The notes: generated by a model not told the origin, from the letters alone. Numbered from the stretch's first letter, positions 41,422 to 52,672 are shown. The stretch: DNA of 64,000 nt from Pararhodobacter sp. (GCF_034676545.1 NZ_JAUCBZ010000015.1:1457001-1521000); one strand, 5' to 3'. Program-made: numbers and translations.

Positions 41422-42795
41422 ATGTTCCTGTCTGTGTTCGATATGTTCAAGATCGGGATCGGCCCGTCCTCCAGCCACACGATGGGGCCGATGGTCGCCG
41501 CCGCGCGCTTTCTTGACCTGCTGCGCGGCCTGCCGTTCAAGGCGCACGGGCTGCGCGCCTCGCTGCATGGCTCGCTGGCCTTTACCGGCGTCGGCCACGC
41601 CACCGACCGCGCGGTGATCCTCGGACTGGCGGGGTTCGTGCCCGAAAGCTACGACGCCGCCCGCGCTGAAACTGTGCTGGCCGCGATCCATGCCACCGGC
41701 ACTGTCACCCCGCCCGATCTGCCGACCCTGCACTTTGCCCCCGCCAAGGACCTGATCTTCGACTACGGCCCCGCCTTGCCCGGCCATGCCAACGGCATGA
41801 TCCTGATGGCCACCGATGCGCAGGGCGACATCATCGCGCAGGAAACCTATTACTCCATCGGCGGCGGCTTCGTCGTCACCGACGCCGAGCACAAAGCCGG
41901 CGAGGCCGGCGTCAACGCCCCCAAAATCCCCTATCCGTTCCAATCAGCGGCGCAAATGCTCGCCATGGCCCGCGACTCTGGTCTGAGCATCGCCGCCATG
42001 AAACGCGCCAATGAACTGGTGGTGCGCGACGGCGTGGCGCTGAAATCAGGCACCCAGCGGATCTGGTCGGTGATGAACGCCTGCATCGAGCGCGGCTTGA
42101 CCACCGACGGCACGCTACCCGGCGGGCTCAAGGTCAAACGCCGCGCCAAGGCCATCCACGAGGCGCTGCTGGCCGAACGCGGCCTGAACCTGACCGCGCC
42201 GCATGTGATCAACGACTGGATGATCACCTACGCCATGGCCGCCAACGAGGAAAACGCGGCTGGCGGGCAGGTGGTGACGGCTCCCACCAATGGCGCGGCG
42301 GGCGTGATCCCGGCCGTGATCCGCTACTACCTTGACCATGTGCCCGGCTCCAGCATCGACAAGGTCGAGGATTTCCTGCTGACCGCCGCCGCCATCGGCG
42401 GGTTGATCAAACACAACGCCAGCATCTCCGGCGCGGAATCCGGTTGTCAGGCCGAGGTCGGCAGCGCCGCCGCCATGGCCGCCGCGGGCCTCTGCGCGGT
42501 GCTGGGCGGAAGCCCTGAGCACATCGAGAACGCCGCCGAAATCGCGCTGGAGCACCACCTTGGCATGACCTGCGATCCGGTCAAAGGTCTGGTGCAAGTC
42601 CCCTGCATCGAGCGCAACGGCCTCGGCGCGATCAAGGCCGTCTCCGCCGCGTCGCTGGCGCTGCGCGGCGATGGTGAGCATTTCATGCCGCTCGACAATT
42701 GCATCGAAGCCATGCGCCAGACCGGCATGGATATGAGCGAAAAATACAAGGAAACCGCGCTCGGCGGGCTGGCCGTCAACATCCCCAATTGTTGA
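41422..42795 (+). CDS. sdaA: L-serine dehydratase, iron-sulfur, single chain
   Basis: 457 residues, normal for the fused alpha-beta enzyme. It starts MFLSVFDMFKIGIGPSSSHT with the PSSSHTMGP substrate loop. The [4Fe-4S] cysteines are in SGAESGCQAEVGSAAAMAAA, MTCDPVKGL and VQVPCIERN, and AANEENAAGGQVVTAPTNGA is the conserved core. It deaminates L-serine to pyruvate and ammonia. A repeat and hairpin element follow its stop. Confidence 0.95.
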   Translation: MFLSVFDMFKIGIGPSSSHTMGPMVAAARFLDLLRGLPFKAHGLRASLHGSLAFTGVGHATDRAVILGLAGFVPESYDAARAETVLAAIHATGTVTPPDLPTLHFAPAKDLIFDYGPALPGHANGMILMATDAQGDIIAQETYYSIGGGFVVTDAEHKAGEAGVNAPKIPYPFQSAAQMLAMARDSGLSIAAMKRANELVVRDGVALKSGTQRIWSVMNACIERGLTTDGTLPGGLKVKRRAKAIHEALLAERGLNLTAPHVINDWMITYAMAANEENAAGGQVVTAPTNGAAGVIPAVIRYYLDHVPGSSIDKVEDFLLTAAAIGGLIKHNASISGAESGCQAEVGSAAAMAAAGLCAVLGGSPEHIENAAEIALEHHLGMTCDPVKGLVQVPCIERNGLGAIKAVSAASLALRGDGEHFMPLDNCIEAMRQTGMDMSEKYKETALGGLAVNIPNC

Positions 42796-42805
42796 CTCCC
42801 GACAT

Positions 42806-42824
42806 CATCTTGCCGAAAATACTC
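42806..42824 (+). repeat. 3'-flank repeat CATCTTGCCGAAAATACTC (copy 1)
   Basis: A 19-bp word starting 11 bp after the sdaA stop codon. The same word, with one change, follows the stop of the lrp gene at 45564-46022 in the same orientation relative to its gene. Confidence 0.75.
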
Positions 42825-42852
42825 TGGGGGGTGAATTCGGCGTAGCCGAAGA

Positions 42853-42870
42853 GGGGGGCAAAGCCCCCCC
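42853..42870 (+). terminator. GC-rich hairpin GGGGGGC-AAA-GCCCCCC
   Basis: A perfect 7-bp stem with a 3-nt loop between the convergent sdaA and quinone-reductase genes, 29 bp after the 3'-flank repeat. It may act as a factor-dependent terminator or mRNA end in both directions. Confidence 0.6.
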
Positions 42871-42882
42871 AGAATTCGAACA

Positions 42883-43857
42883 TCAGACCGTCAGGATCGT
42901 CGATCCCGTCGTCTTGCGGGCTTCCAGCGCGCGATGCGCGTCTTGCACCTGCTCCAGTGGAAAAGTCTGGCCAATGCGGATGGTCACATCGCCCGCCAGC
43001 ACCTTGTCGAACAGGTGTTTTGCCATCGCCTGACAGGTCGCATGATCGGCGATATGGGTGAACAAGGTGGGCCTTGTGATCTGCAACGAACCCTTTGGTC
43101 CCAGAATACCCAGATTGAACGGCGGCACGGGGCCCGAAGCGTTGCCAAAGGACATCAGCATGCCCAAGGGGCGCAGGGAATTCAGCGAGCCCTCGAATGT
43201 CGAGGCCCCGACCGAATCCATCACCGCATCGACACCGCGCCCGCCGGTGATCTCGCGCACGCGGGCGGCGAAATCTTCGGTGGTGTAGTTGATCGCATGG
43301 GCCGCGCCGTGCTCCAGCGCCATCCGGCATTTGTCCTCCGATCCGGCGGTGGCGATCAGGCTGATCCCCTCGGAGCGCGCCCATTGGCAGGCGATCAACC
43401 CGACCCCTCCGGCGGCGGCGTGAAACAGCACCGTGTCGCCGGATGTCAGCGGAAAGGTGCGGTGGAACAGGTATTCCACGGTCATGCCCTTGAGCATCAT
43501 CGCCGCGCCTTCCTCAAAGGAGATGCCGTCCGGCAGCGGGCAGACCTGGGCTGCGGGCATCACGCGGGCCTCGCAATAGGCACCCGGGGGTTGGGCGGCA
43601 TAGGCGGCGCGGTCGCCGGGTTTCAGATGGGTCACGCCCGCGCCGACCGCCTCGATGACGCCCGAGGCCTCCATGCCCAAGGCCGCAGGCAGTTGCATGG
43701 GGTACAGGCCAGAGCGTTGATAGCAATCAATAAAGTTCAGGCCGACCGCCGCATGACGGATGCGGATCTCGCCGGGGCCGGGCTCGCCGACCGCGCGATC
43801 GGTGAGGGTCAGTACCTCGGCACCGCCGTGTTCGTTGATGATGATGGTTTTTGCCAT
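42883..43857 (-). CDS. NADPH:quinone reductase (zinc-free medium-chain dehydrogenase, QorA type)
   Basis: 324 residues. The MDR N-terminal barrel includes NFIDCYQRSGLYPMQLP and the Tyr/Ala-rich AAYAAQPPGAYCEARVM. The NADPH-binding segment is VLFHAAAGGVGLIACQWARS, followed by GRGVDAVMDSVGASTFEGSL. The Cys/His zinc ligands of alcohol dehydrogenases are absent, as in QorA. The enzyme reduces quinones or enones. It is convergent with sdaA. Confidence 0.92.
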   Translation of the reverse strand: MAKTIIINEHGGAEVLTLTDRAVGEPGPGEIRIRHAAVGLNFIDCYQRSGLYPMQLPAALGMEASGVIEAVGAGVTHLKPGDRAAYAAQPPGAYCEARVMPAAQVCPLPDGISFEEGAAMMLKGMTVEYLFHRTFPLTSGDTVLFHAAAGGVGLIACQWARSEGISLIATAGSEDKCRMALEHGAAHAINYTTEDFAARVREITGGRGVDAVMDSVGASTFEGSLNSLRPLGMLMSFGNASGPVPPFNLGILGPKGSLQITRPTLFTHIADHATCQAMAKHLFDKVLAGDVTIRIGQTFPLEQVQDAHRALEARKTTGSTILTV

Positions 43858-43916
43858 GTGTCGGACTCCCTGTTTGCGGTCAGGATGACGGGTTGGGGCG
43901 CGCGTGCCAAGGTCGA

Positions 43917-44951
43917 TTATGCAGACCGCGCCAGCAGATCGCGCACCATCGGCACGACTTGTTCGCCATAAAGCTGCAACCCGTCCATGAGTTGCGCGTG
44001 GGGCATCGGGCCGGTGGCGTATTTCAGATCAAAGCGCTGAATGCCGAGGCCGCGAATGGTGCGGGTGATCTTGTGGGCGACGGTTTCGGGCGATCCGACA
44101 TAGAGCGAGCCTTGCGCCACTTCGGCCAGAAAGCGGTCTTTGGTCGGCGCTGGCCAGCCGCGTTCCGCGCCGATCCGGGCAAACATGGTTTGGTAATGGG
44201 GCCAGACCGCCTCGAGCGCCTGCTGGTCGGTGGCGGCCACGAAGCCTGCGGAATGCACGCCGATGGGCCGGGTTTGCTGGCCCAGTTGCGCAACCGTGCG
44301 GTGATAGAGATCGACATAGGGCCGAAAGCGCATCGGATCGCCGCCGATGATCGCCAGCATCAGTTGCAGATCATGGCGCGCCACGCGAACCACCGATTCG
44401 GGGCTGCCGCCGACGCCGACCCAGGTGGTCATCGGGCGGCCCAACTGTGGGTGAATGATCTCCTCTTGCAACGGCGCGCGGGTCTGGCCCTGCCACGTCA
44501 CCGGGCCACCGCGCAGCAATTGTGCGAACAGGTCCAGCTTTTCCTCGAACAATTGGTCGTAGTCGCGCAGATCATAGCCAAACAGGCCATAACTCTCGGT
44601 AAATGACCCGCGGCCCAGGATCGGCTCGGCGCGGCCGCGCGACAGGGCGTTCAGCGTTGAGAATTGCTGAAAGACGCGCACCGGGTCGTTGGTGGACAGG
44701 ATCGTCACCGCCGTGCCCAGTTTGATGCGGCTGGTGCGCCCGGCGATGGTGGCCAGCACCATTTCCGGCGCGGCTAGGGCGAAATCGTCGCGGTGATGTT
44801 CGCCCAGGCCGATGAAATCGAGGCCCAGTTGATCGGCCAGAACCGCCTGCTCGACCACGTCGCGCAAGACGTGATCCATCGGTTTGAGGTGGCCGTCAGA
44901 GCCGAGGGTGACGTCGCCGAATGAGTCGATGCCAAGCGAAATATCGGGCAT
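43917..44951 (-). CDS. LLM-class flavin-dependent oxidoreductase
   Basis: 344 residues from the ATG at 44951 (AGGAGG six bases upstream). Bacterial luciferase-like TIM barrel: LGLDFIGLGEHHRDDFALAA, RTSRIKLGTAVTILSTNDPV, VFQQFSTLNALSRGRAEPIL and GRGSFTESYGLFGYDLRDYD. The protein is probably an FMN- or F420-type monooxygenase; the Atu2307-like subgroup is the closest I recognise. The substrate cannot be told. No partner flavin reductase is adjacent. Confidence 0.88.
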   Translation of the reverse strand: MPDISLGIDSFGDVTLGSDGHLKPMDHVLRDVVEQAVLADQLGLDFIGLGEHHRDDFALAAPEMVLATIAGRTSRIKLGTAVTILSTNDPVRVFQQFSTLNALSRGRAEPILGRGSFTESYGLFGYDLRDYDQLFEEKLDLFAQLLRGGPVTWQGQTRAPLQEEIIHPQLGRPMTTWVGVGGSPESVVRVARHDLQLMLAIIGGDPMRFRPYVDLYHRTVAQLGQQTRPIGVHSAGFVAATDQQALEAVWPHYQTMFARIGAERGWPAPTKDRFLAEVAQGSLYVGSPETVAHKITRTIRGLGIQRFDLKYATGPMPHAQLMDGLQLYGEQVVPMVRDLLARSA

Positions 44952-45046
44952 GGGGGGCCTCCTGTTGTTCCTGTCTGAGCTAGGCGCAGGGCGCGCGCAG
45001 GTAAAGGGCTGACGTGCAGGAGCAATGTGCGCCAAAGCACAGTGGA

Positions 45047-45502
45047 TCAAATCGGTCCGGGGCGGCGTTCTTCGCTGAGCAGGACGTTGGCGTCCACCTG
45101 GCCGACGCCGGGCAGGGTCATGATGCGGCGGCGCAGGACGCGCTCGAAATCCGACAGGTCGCGGGCGACGACGCGCAGGCGGTAATCATAGAGGCCCAGC
45201 ACATGCTGCACGGTCTGCACCTCGGGGATGGCGCAGACGGCGCGCTCGAAATCTTCGAGTGACACGCGGCCCTTGATGCCCAGCGTGACACCGAGAAACA
45301 CCGTGACGCCAAACCCCAGCGCGGCGCGGTCCAGCACCAGCCGTCGCCTGGCCAGCGCACCCGAGTCGGTGAGGCGCTTCAGGCGTCGCCAGGTGGCGGG
45401 CTGGCTGAGGCCGAGTTGGCGACCCAGGGCCCCGGCGCTGAGGGTGGCGTCGGTGGTCAGGGCGCGCAGGATCATGCGGTCGGTGTCATCGAGGTCGATC
45501 AT
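45047..45502 (-). CDS. Lrp/AsnC-family transcriptional regulator
   Basis: 151 residues. N-terminal helix-turn-helix LDDTDRMILRALTTDATLSA plus GALGRQLGLSQPATWRRLKR. The C-terminal RAM domain contains VCAIPEVQTVQHVLGLYDYR and RVVARDLSDFERVLRR. Lies 61 bp downstream of a second lrp-type gene, with a repeat element in the gap. Such pairs often sense branched-chain or other amino acids; ilvC is the divergent neighbour. Confidence 0.9.
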   Translation of the reverse strand: MIDLDDTDRMILRALTTDATLSAGALGRQLGLSQPATWRRLKRLTDSGALARRRLVLDRAALGFGVTVFLGVTLGIKGRVSLEDFERAVCAIPEVQTVQHVLGLYDYRLRVVARDLSDFERVLRRRIMTLPGVGQVDANVLLSEERRPGPI

Positions 45503-45530
45503 GCGGGGTGCCTTGCGGTCAGTGTTTTTT

Positions 45531-45549
45531 GAGTATTTTTGGCAAGATG
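45531..45549 (-). repeat. 3'-flank repeat CATCTTGCCAAAAATACTC (copy 2)
   Basis: On the minus strand this matches the copy after sdaA in 18 of 19 positions and starts 14 bp after the stop of the preceding lrp-type gene. Confidence 0.75.
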
Positions 45550-45563
45550 AAATCGCAAGCGGG

Positions 45564-46022
45564 TCAGAGGGGCAAAGCCTCGCCGCGTTTGATGTCGGCG
45601 ATATGCATCAGGGCTTCGATATCGGCGATATGGGGCAGGGTCAGGATGCGGCTGCGGTAGATTTGCTGATAATGGGCCATGTCGCGGGCGATGACCTGCA
45701 GGCGCATGTCGACGCGGCCCAGAAAGGACTGGATTTCGATGACTTCAGGGACAAGGCGCGCGGCGGCGGTGAATTCATCGAAGGCGTGGGGGTTGGTTTT
45801 GTCCAGCGTGACGCGCAAGGAGACCTCGACCTCCCAGCCCAGCTTGCGCCAGTCGATCACCGCTTGTTGGCCGCGCAGGATGCCGCGGGCGCGCAGGCGT
45901 TCCAGGCGGCGCGAGGCGGTGGCCTCGGTCACGGTGGCGCGGCGGGCGAGGGCGGCCATGGATTGCGCAGGGTCGGCCTGCAGGTGGCGCAGGATGCGGC
46001 GGTCGGTGTCATCAACGGACAT
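45564..46022 (-). CDS. Lrp/AsnC-family transcriptional regulator (divergent from ilvC)
   Basis: 152 residues. HTH region DDTDRRILRHLQADPAQSMA followed by ALARRATVTEATASRRLERL. The RAM ligand domain includes VPEVIEIQSFLGRVDMRLQV. It lies head-to-head with ilvC across a 130-bp promoter region, making it the natural candidate regulator of ilvC. A small inverted repeat ATGATG-CGCT-CATCAT at 46117-46132 is a possible site. Confidence 0.9.
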   Translation of the reverse strand: MSVDDTDRRILRHLQADPAQSMAALARRATVTEATASRRLERLRARGILRGQQAVIDWRKLGWEVEVSLRVTLDKTNPHAFDEFTAAARLVPEVIEIQSFLGRVDMRLQVIARDMAHYQQIYRSRILTLPHIADIEALMHIADIKRGEALPL

Positions 46023-46152
46023 GAAAGCCCCGGTTTTTTGCTATTTCACGCATGAATACCCTGTAGAATGGCGGAATCCCATAGGGTTTTGCAATGGTTT
46101 TTGAGGGGATATGCCTATGATGCGCTCATCATCATTCTGAAAGGACCGCCAC

Positions 46153-47175
46153 ATGCGCGTTTATTATGATCGCGATTGCGATATCAACCTGATCAAAGAC
46201 AAGAAAGTCGCCATTCTGGGTTACGGCAGCCAAGGCCACGCACACGCGCTGAACCTGCGCGACTCGGGCGCGAAGAATGTCGTCGTGGCGCTGCGTGAAG
46301 GCTCGGCCACCGCGGCGAAATGCGAAAAAGAGGGTCTGAAGGTCATGGGCATCGCCGAAGCGGCGGCCTGGTGCGACCTGATCATGCTGACCATGCCGGA
46401 TGAGTTGCAGGCGGAAACCTACAAGAAATACGTGCATGACAACCTGCGTGAAGGTGCGGCGATTGCCTTTGCCCACGGGTTGAACGTGCATTTCGGCCTG
46501 ATCGAGCCAAAGCCCGGCGTCGATGTCATCATGATGGCCCCCAAGGGCCCGGGTCACACGGTGCGCGGCGAATACACCAAGGGCGGCGGCGTGCCCTGTC
46601 TGGTGGCGGTGCATCAGGACGCGACCGGCAAGGCGATGGAGCTGGGTCTGTCCTATTGCTCGGCCATTGGTGGCGGGCGTTCGGGCATCATCGAGACCAA
46701 TTTCCGGCAGGAATGCGAGACTGACCTGTTCGGTGAGCAGGCGGTGCTGTGTGGCGGCTTGGTTGAGCTGATCCGCATGGGATTCGAGACGCTGGTCGAG
46801 GCAGGCTACGAGCCGGAAATGGCCTATTTCGAGTGTCTGCACGAGGTGAAGCTGATCGTCGACCTGATCTATGAGGGCGGCATTGCCAACATGAACTACT
46901 CGATCTCGAACACCGCCGAGTATGGGGAATATGTGTCCGGCCCGCGGATTCTGCCCTATGCCGAAACCAAGGCGCGCATGAAAGAGGTTCTGACCGATAT
47001 TCAGACCGGCAAATTCGTGCGTGATTTCATGCAGGAGAACGCGGTCGGTCAGCCGTTCTTCAAGGCGACGCGTCGCATCAACGACGAGCACCAGATCGAG
47101 CAGGTCGGCGAGAAGCTGCGCGCGATGATGCCGTGGATCTCGGCCGGCAAGATGGTGAATAAAGCGCGCAACTAA
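46153..47175 (+). CDS. ilvC: Ketol-acid reductoisomerase (class I)
   Basis: 340 residues, normal for the short bacterial form. The NADPH motif is KVAILGYGSQGHAHALNLRD (residues ~17-36). Mg-binding and catalytic segments are FAHGLNVHF, MMAPKGPGHTVRGEYTKGGG, DLFGEQAVLCGGLVELIRMG and YEPEMAYFECLHEVKLIVDL. It catalyses the second common step of valine and isoleucine biosynthesis. AAAGGA precedes the ATG. A strong terminator follows. Confidence 0.97.
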   Translation: MRVYYDRDCDINLIKDKKVAILGYGSQGHAHALNLRDSGAKNVVVALREGSATAAKCEKEGLKVMGIAEAAAWCDLIMLTMPDELQAETYKKYVHDNLREGAAIAFAHGLNVHFGLIEPKPGVDVIMMAPKGPGHTVRGEYTKGGGVPCLVAVHQDATGKAMELGLSYCSAIGGGRSGIIETNFRQECETDLFGEQAVLCGGLVELIRMGFETLVEAGYEPEMAYFECLHEVKLIVDLIYEGGIANMNYSISNTAEYGEYVSGPRILPYAETKARMKEVLTDIQTGKFVRDFMQENAVGQPFFKATRRINDEHQIEQVGEKLRAMMPWISAGKMVNKARN

Positions 47176-47219
47176 GGCGCTTGTCCTCGCTTGGGTGGCA
47201 TCCGTGCCACTGAACAATC

Positions 47220-47253
47220 AGGCGCGTGGCTTTGCAAGGCTGCGCGCCTTTTT
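47220..47253 (+). terminator. Rho-independent terminator of ilvC
   Basis: AGGCGCG and CGCGCCT form a perfect 7-bp stem, with further pairing (GC-TTTGCAA-GGC) in the loop, directly followed by a run of five T. It lies 45 bp after the ilvC stop. Confidence 0.85.
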
Positions 47254-47392
47254 GCGTGCTGTTTGGCGGGGCGTTGCCCAGCGCTTGTCAGGTCCGCGGT
47301 CATGTCAACAAAGGTTAACAAAAGTTAACGATGCCATATTTGCGCCGAAATGCATCCTATGTTTCGCCGCATATCGGGAGCACACCAGAGGG

Positions 47393-47986
47393 ATGAAAAC
47401 ACCTTTGATCCTTTTCTCGCTCTCGCTTGCTGTGGTTGTCGCGGTGTTTATCCTCGGCAGCCCGCTGGGCGAAATTGCGCTGTACGGCGGCCTTTTGTCG
47501 GCGACGGCGGCGTTCCTGCTGCTGCTCTTGGCGGCACTGCGCGAGGAGCCATCGGAATCGGTTCGGCCCGAGCGCCCTGGCCGCTCGGCGCGGCCGGTGT
47601 TGGTTGATGGGTCGAATGTCATGCATTGGGCAGGCGGCAAGCCAGATCTGGCAACGGTGAAACTGGTCGTGCAGGATCTCAAGCGGCAGGGGTTTGCGCC
47701 GACGGTCTGGTTTGATGCGAATGCCGGGTATCTCACGCATGGGCGCTATCTGGGGCCCAGGGATCTGGCGCGCCCGATTGGCCTGCAATCCGATCGAATC
47801 AATCTTGCGCCGCGCGGCACCCCGGCCGACCCGCTGATCTTGCAAAGCGCCCAGAAAATGCGGGCGCGCGTGGTCACCAATGATCGGTTCCGCGATTGGT
47901 CAGACACTTATCCCTATCTGACGTCGCCCGGCGTTCTGGTGCAGGGGCAAGTTGCCCGTGGCTTGGTGAGTTTGACGCTCAACTGA
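47393..47986 (+). CDS. Membrane-anchored NYN/PIN-type (Zc3h12a-like) ribonuclease domain protein
   Basis: 197 residues from the ATG at 47393. Two N-terminal hydrophobic segments (PLILFSLSLAVVVAVFILG and IALYGGLLSATAAFLLLLLA) anchor it. The soluble part begins RPVLVDGSNVMHWAGGKPD, the first Asp-containing strand of the NYN/PIN fold, continues GFAPTVWFDANAGYLTHGRY and ends with MRARVVTNDRFRDW, an acidic metal-site motif. These are expected in metal-dependent RNases. The family assignment is from pattern and is moderately sure. Confidence 0.72.
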   Translation: MKTPLILFSLSLAVVVAVFILGSPLGEIALYGGLLSATAAFLLLLLAALREEPSESVRPERPGRSARPVLVDGSNVMHWAGGKPDLATVKLVVQDLKRQGFAPTVWFDANAGYLTHGRYLGPRDLARPIGLQSDRINLAPRGTPADPLILQSAQKMRARVVTNDRFRDWSDTYPYLTSPGVLVQGQVARGLVSLTLN

Positions 47987-48116
47987 CCCGTGCGGCTTGG
48001 TCGCAGGGTCATCACGCAACCCTGATGCGGGTGTCGTCGCCAAGCGTGTCCAGACCTGCTAGAATCGCCGAAACGTGCAGGGTCGCGGCGCGTGACGCGT
48101 TTTCAGGGGGCCAACA

Positions 48117-48671
48117 ATGGATCGCAGAGCATTCACCGCAGGGTTTGGTGCCGTTATGGCAGGTGTCGGGATAGGCCGGGTCGCGCAGGCGGACGCCAAG
48201 TTCGCGCAAGGCGATGCGATGCCGCAAGGCACGCCACAGGCGCTCAGGGTGCGGCTGGCCAATGGGCGATTTCAGACCCTGACCGGGTTCCAGATCGCGT
48301 CAGGTGCGCAAGCGCTTGGCCTGCAATGGACCCAGATGATTCCGACATTTCAAGAAGATCGGCTGGATTTTTCGGCGGCAAGCCCCGTCATCGGCTCGGT
48401 GTTTCGCACGCCGTTCCGGGTCCGCTGGAGCCGCGCCGTGCCGCTTGGGCAGGTCGAGATGATCGGCGGCGTTCTGGTTGGCCGGGTTGCCGATGCGTCG
48501 CCCTATGCCGGGGTGCGCGTGACGGTCGGGGCGCAGGATTACAGCTGGGATTTGCCGTCCGCTTTGCGGGCCGTGAGCCCGCTGCGAGGGCAGGGGCCGG
48601 CGATTGGGGCGATCCGGCTCGGCGATGACGGGCGTATGCTGGTCCTGTTGAGCGCGCAGCCTGCGTTTTGA
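48117..48671 (+). CDS. Exported protein of unknown function
   Basis: 184 residues with a short leader MDRRAFTAGFGAVMAGVGIG, which resembles a Tat or Sec signal (RRAF then a Gly/Ala/Val core). The rest is a predicted beta-rich domain with no recognised motif. CAGGGGGCC lies upstream of the ATG. It precedes tusA by 41 bp and may share its transcript. Confidence 0.65.
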   Translation: MDRRAFTAGFGAVMAGVGIGRVAQADAKFAQGDAMPQGTPQALRVRLANGRFQTLTGFQIASGAQALGLQWTQMIPTFQEDRLDFSAASPVIGSVFRTPFRVRWSRAVPLGQVEMIGGVLVGRVADASPYAGVRVTVGAQDYSWDLPSALRAVSPLRGQGPAIGAIRLGDDGRMLVLLSAQPAF

Positions 48672-48712
48672 AGCGCTGGACAGCGGCACTGCGCTTGGGC
48701 TAGGTCGGGCGC

Positions 48713-48967
48713 ATGACACCAGATCAAGATCTCGATGCGCGTGATTTGCTCTGCCCGTTGCCGGTGCTGAAGGCGCGCAAACGCCTGCTGACCATGCAGC
48801 CGGGCGAGGTGTTGCGCGTATGGTCCACCGACCCGGCGGCGGTGATCGACATGCCGCATTTTTGCGCGCAGACCGGGCATGAGTATCTGGGGGCGACGCG
48901 CGGGGACGGGGCGACCGCGCATCTGATCCGCTGCGTGGCGGCCAATCATTGCTTCATGAAGGACTGA
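48713..48967 (+). CDS. TusA-family sulfur carrier protein
   Basis: 84 residues. The signature LDARDLLCPLPVLKARKRLL contains the CPxP persulfide-forming Cys (C14), followed by the GEVLRVWSTDPAA strand of the IF3-like fold. It carries sulfane sulfur for tRNA thiolation or for molybdopterin maturation. Its 3' end overlaps mobA on the other strand by 14 bp, consistent with a Mo-cofactor link, though the TusA branch cannot be fixed. Confidence 0.9.
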   Translation: MTPDQDLDARDLLCPLPVLKARKRLLTMQPGEVLRVWSTDPAAVIDMPHFCAQTGHEYLGATRGDGATAHLIRCVAANHCFMKD

Positions 48968-49553
48968 ACCGGGCCTCGGCGAGGGTCAGGTCGTCGGGCG
49001 TGTTGACGTTGAAAAACGGGTCCGGCTGCGCGGTGAAAACAACGCTTTGCGCGCCGTGCTCTGCGGCCCAGCGACCGACCTTTCGTTCCCCTCGTAAAAG
49101 CGCCGCGCGCAGGCTTTCGCGCAGGGTCACGGGCCACAATCCGACCGTTGGATGCTGACGCAGGCGGCCGGTGTCATCGGGGCTGGCGGCAAGGGTGAAT
49201 TCTGCTTTCGCAAGGCGCGCCACCAGATCCTCGGGCAAGAACGGCGTATCGCCCGCCACGGTAAGCAGATGCGTGTACCCCTGCGCCGCCGCCCACTCCA
49301 TCCCCGCCAGAACACCCGCCAGCGGGCCGGGCTGGTCGGGCAGGGGGTCAGGCAAGACCGGCAGGCCAAAATCGGCAAACCGCGCCGGGTCGCCATTCGC
49401 ATTCAAGGCCAGCGCCGTGACCTGAGGGGCCAGCCGCGCGATCACATGCGCCAGCATCGGGCGGCCTGCCACGGGTAGCAACGCCTTGTCGCCGCCGCCC
49501 ATGCGTGTTGCCCGACCGCCCGCCAGGATCACGCCCGCGATGGTTTTTGTCAT
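48954..49553 (-). CDS. mobA: Molybdenum cofactor guanylyltransferase MobA
   Basis: 199 residues from the ATG at 49553 (AAGGG six bases upstream). The nucleotide-binding signature is GVILAGGRATRMGGGDKALL, followed by PVAGRPMLAHVIARLAPQ and LTVAGDTPFLPEDL. It attaches GMP to Mo-molybdopterin to make the bis-MGD cofactor required by DMSO-reductase-family enzymes such as the one at 23746-26025. Confidence 0.93.
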   Translation of the reverse strand: MTKTIAGVILAGGRATRMGGGDKALLPVAGRPMLAHVIARLAPQVTALALNANGDPARFADFGLPVLPDPLPDQPGPLAGVLAGMEWAAAQGYTHLLTVAGDTPFLPEDLVARLAKAEFTLAASPDDTGRLRQHPTVGLWPVTLRESLRAALLRGERKVGRWAAEHGAQSVVFTAQPDPFFNVNTPDDLTLAEARFSPS

Positions 49554-49696
49554 GGTTTGCCCTTTTCTGCCCTGTCGGTCCTGAATAGCAGGCCCGAAAC
49601 GAGCGGCAAGAGGGCCATTTCGCCGGGTCGGGGCGGGTCCGACGCTGGCGTTTGTCCTGATTCCTGCCGGGGTCGCAGGTCTTTGATGCAACGCCC

Positions 49697-49727
49697 TTGA
49701 CCTTCCGGTAACTGGAAGGTCCATATC
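49697..49727 (+). promoter_or_regulatory. CueR-type MerR promoter of copA
   Basis: A -35 TTGACC (49697-49702) and a poor -10 near CATATC (49722-49727) are separated by an over-long 19-bp spacer. The spacer contains the dyad ACCTTCC-N7-GGAAGGT (49700-49720). This is the consensus CueR operator geometry, 31 bp before the copA start. Confidence 0.9.
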
Positions 49728-49757
49728 AGAATGGATCGCCGCAACCGGAGCCGCCAA

Positions 49758-52210
<2,453 letters not shown>

Positions 52211-52214
<4 letters not shown>

Positions 52215-52633
52215 ACATCGGCGAGGCGGCAAAAGCCAGCGGCTTGCCCGCGAAAACCATCCGCTATTACGAGGAAATCGGCCTGATCCAACCACAGCGC
52301 GACGCCAACAGGTACCGGGCGTTCGATGCCGATGATGTGCACCGCTTGGCGTTTCTGAACCGCGCGCGGGGGCTGGGGTTTACCATCGAGGATTGTCGCG
52401 CCCTGCTGGGGCTTTATGCCGATACCGGGCGCGCCAGCGAGGATGTGAAACGCCTGGCCGCCGAGCATCTGGACCGCATCGACGCCCGCATCGCAGAGCT
52501 GCAATCGCTGCGTGCCACGGTGGCGGGGCTGGTCTCGGCCTGTGCGGGGGGTAACCGCCCGGATTGCCCGATTCTGAACGATCTGGCCTCAGGCGGTGCC
52601 TGTGCGGGCGGGCATCAGCGGGTGACGGAATAA
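52211..52633 (+). CDS. cueR: Cu(I)-responsive MerR-family regulator CueR
   Basis: 140 residues. The MerR HTH is NIGEAAKASGLPAKTIRYYE, then EIGLIQPQRDANRYRAFD. A long dimerisation helix follows, and the metal-binding loop C-x7-C (CAGGNRPDC) near residue 112-120 matches CueR. It overlaps copA by ATGA; self-inclusion in the operon gives feedback. Confidence 0.95.
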
Positions 52634-52672
52634 CTGCTTGCCGCAAGTGACGCGCCCCGGCATGGTCGCGTC

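Noticed and set aside
46023..46152. Leader-peptide attenuator or riboswitch ahead of ilvC
   Set aside because: The 130-bp gap has no run of Val/Ile/Leu codons and no recognisable aptamer; divergent Lrp control is simpler.
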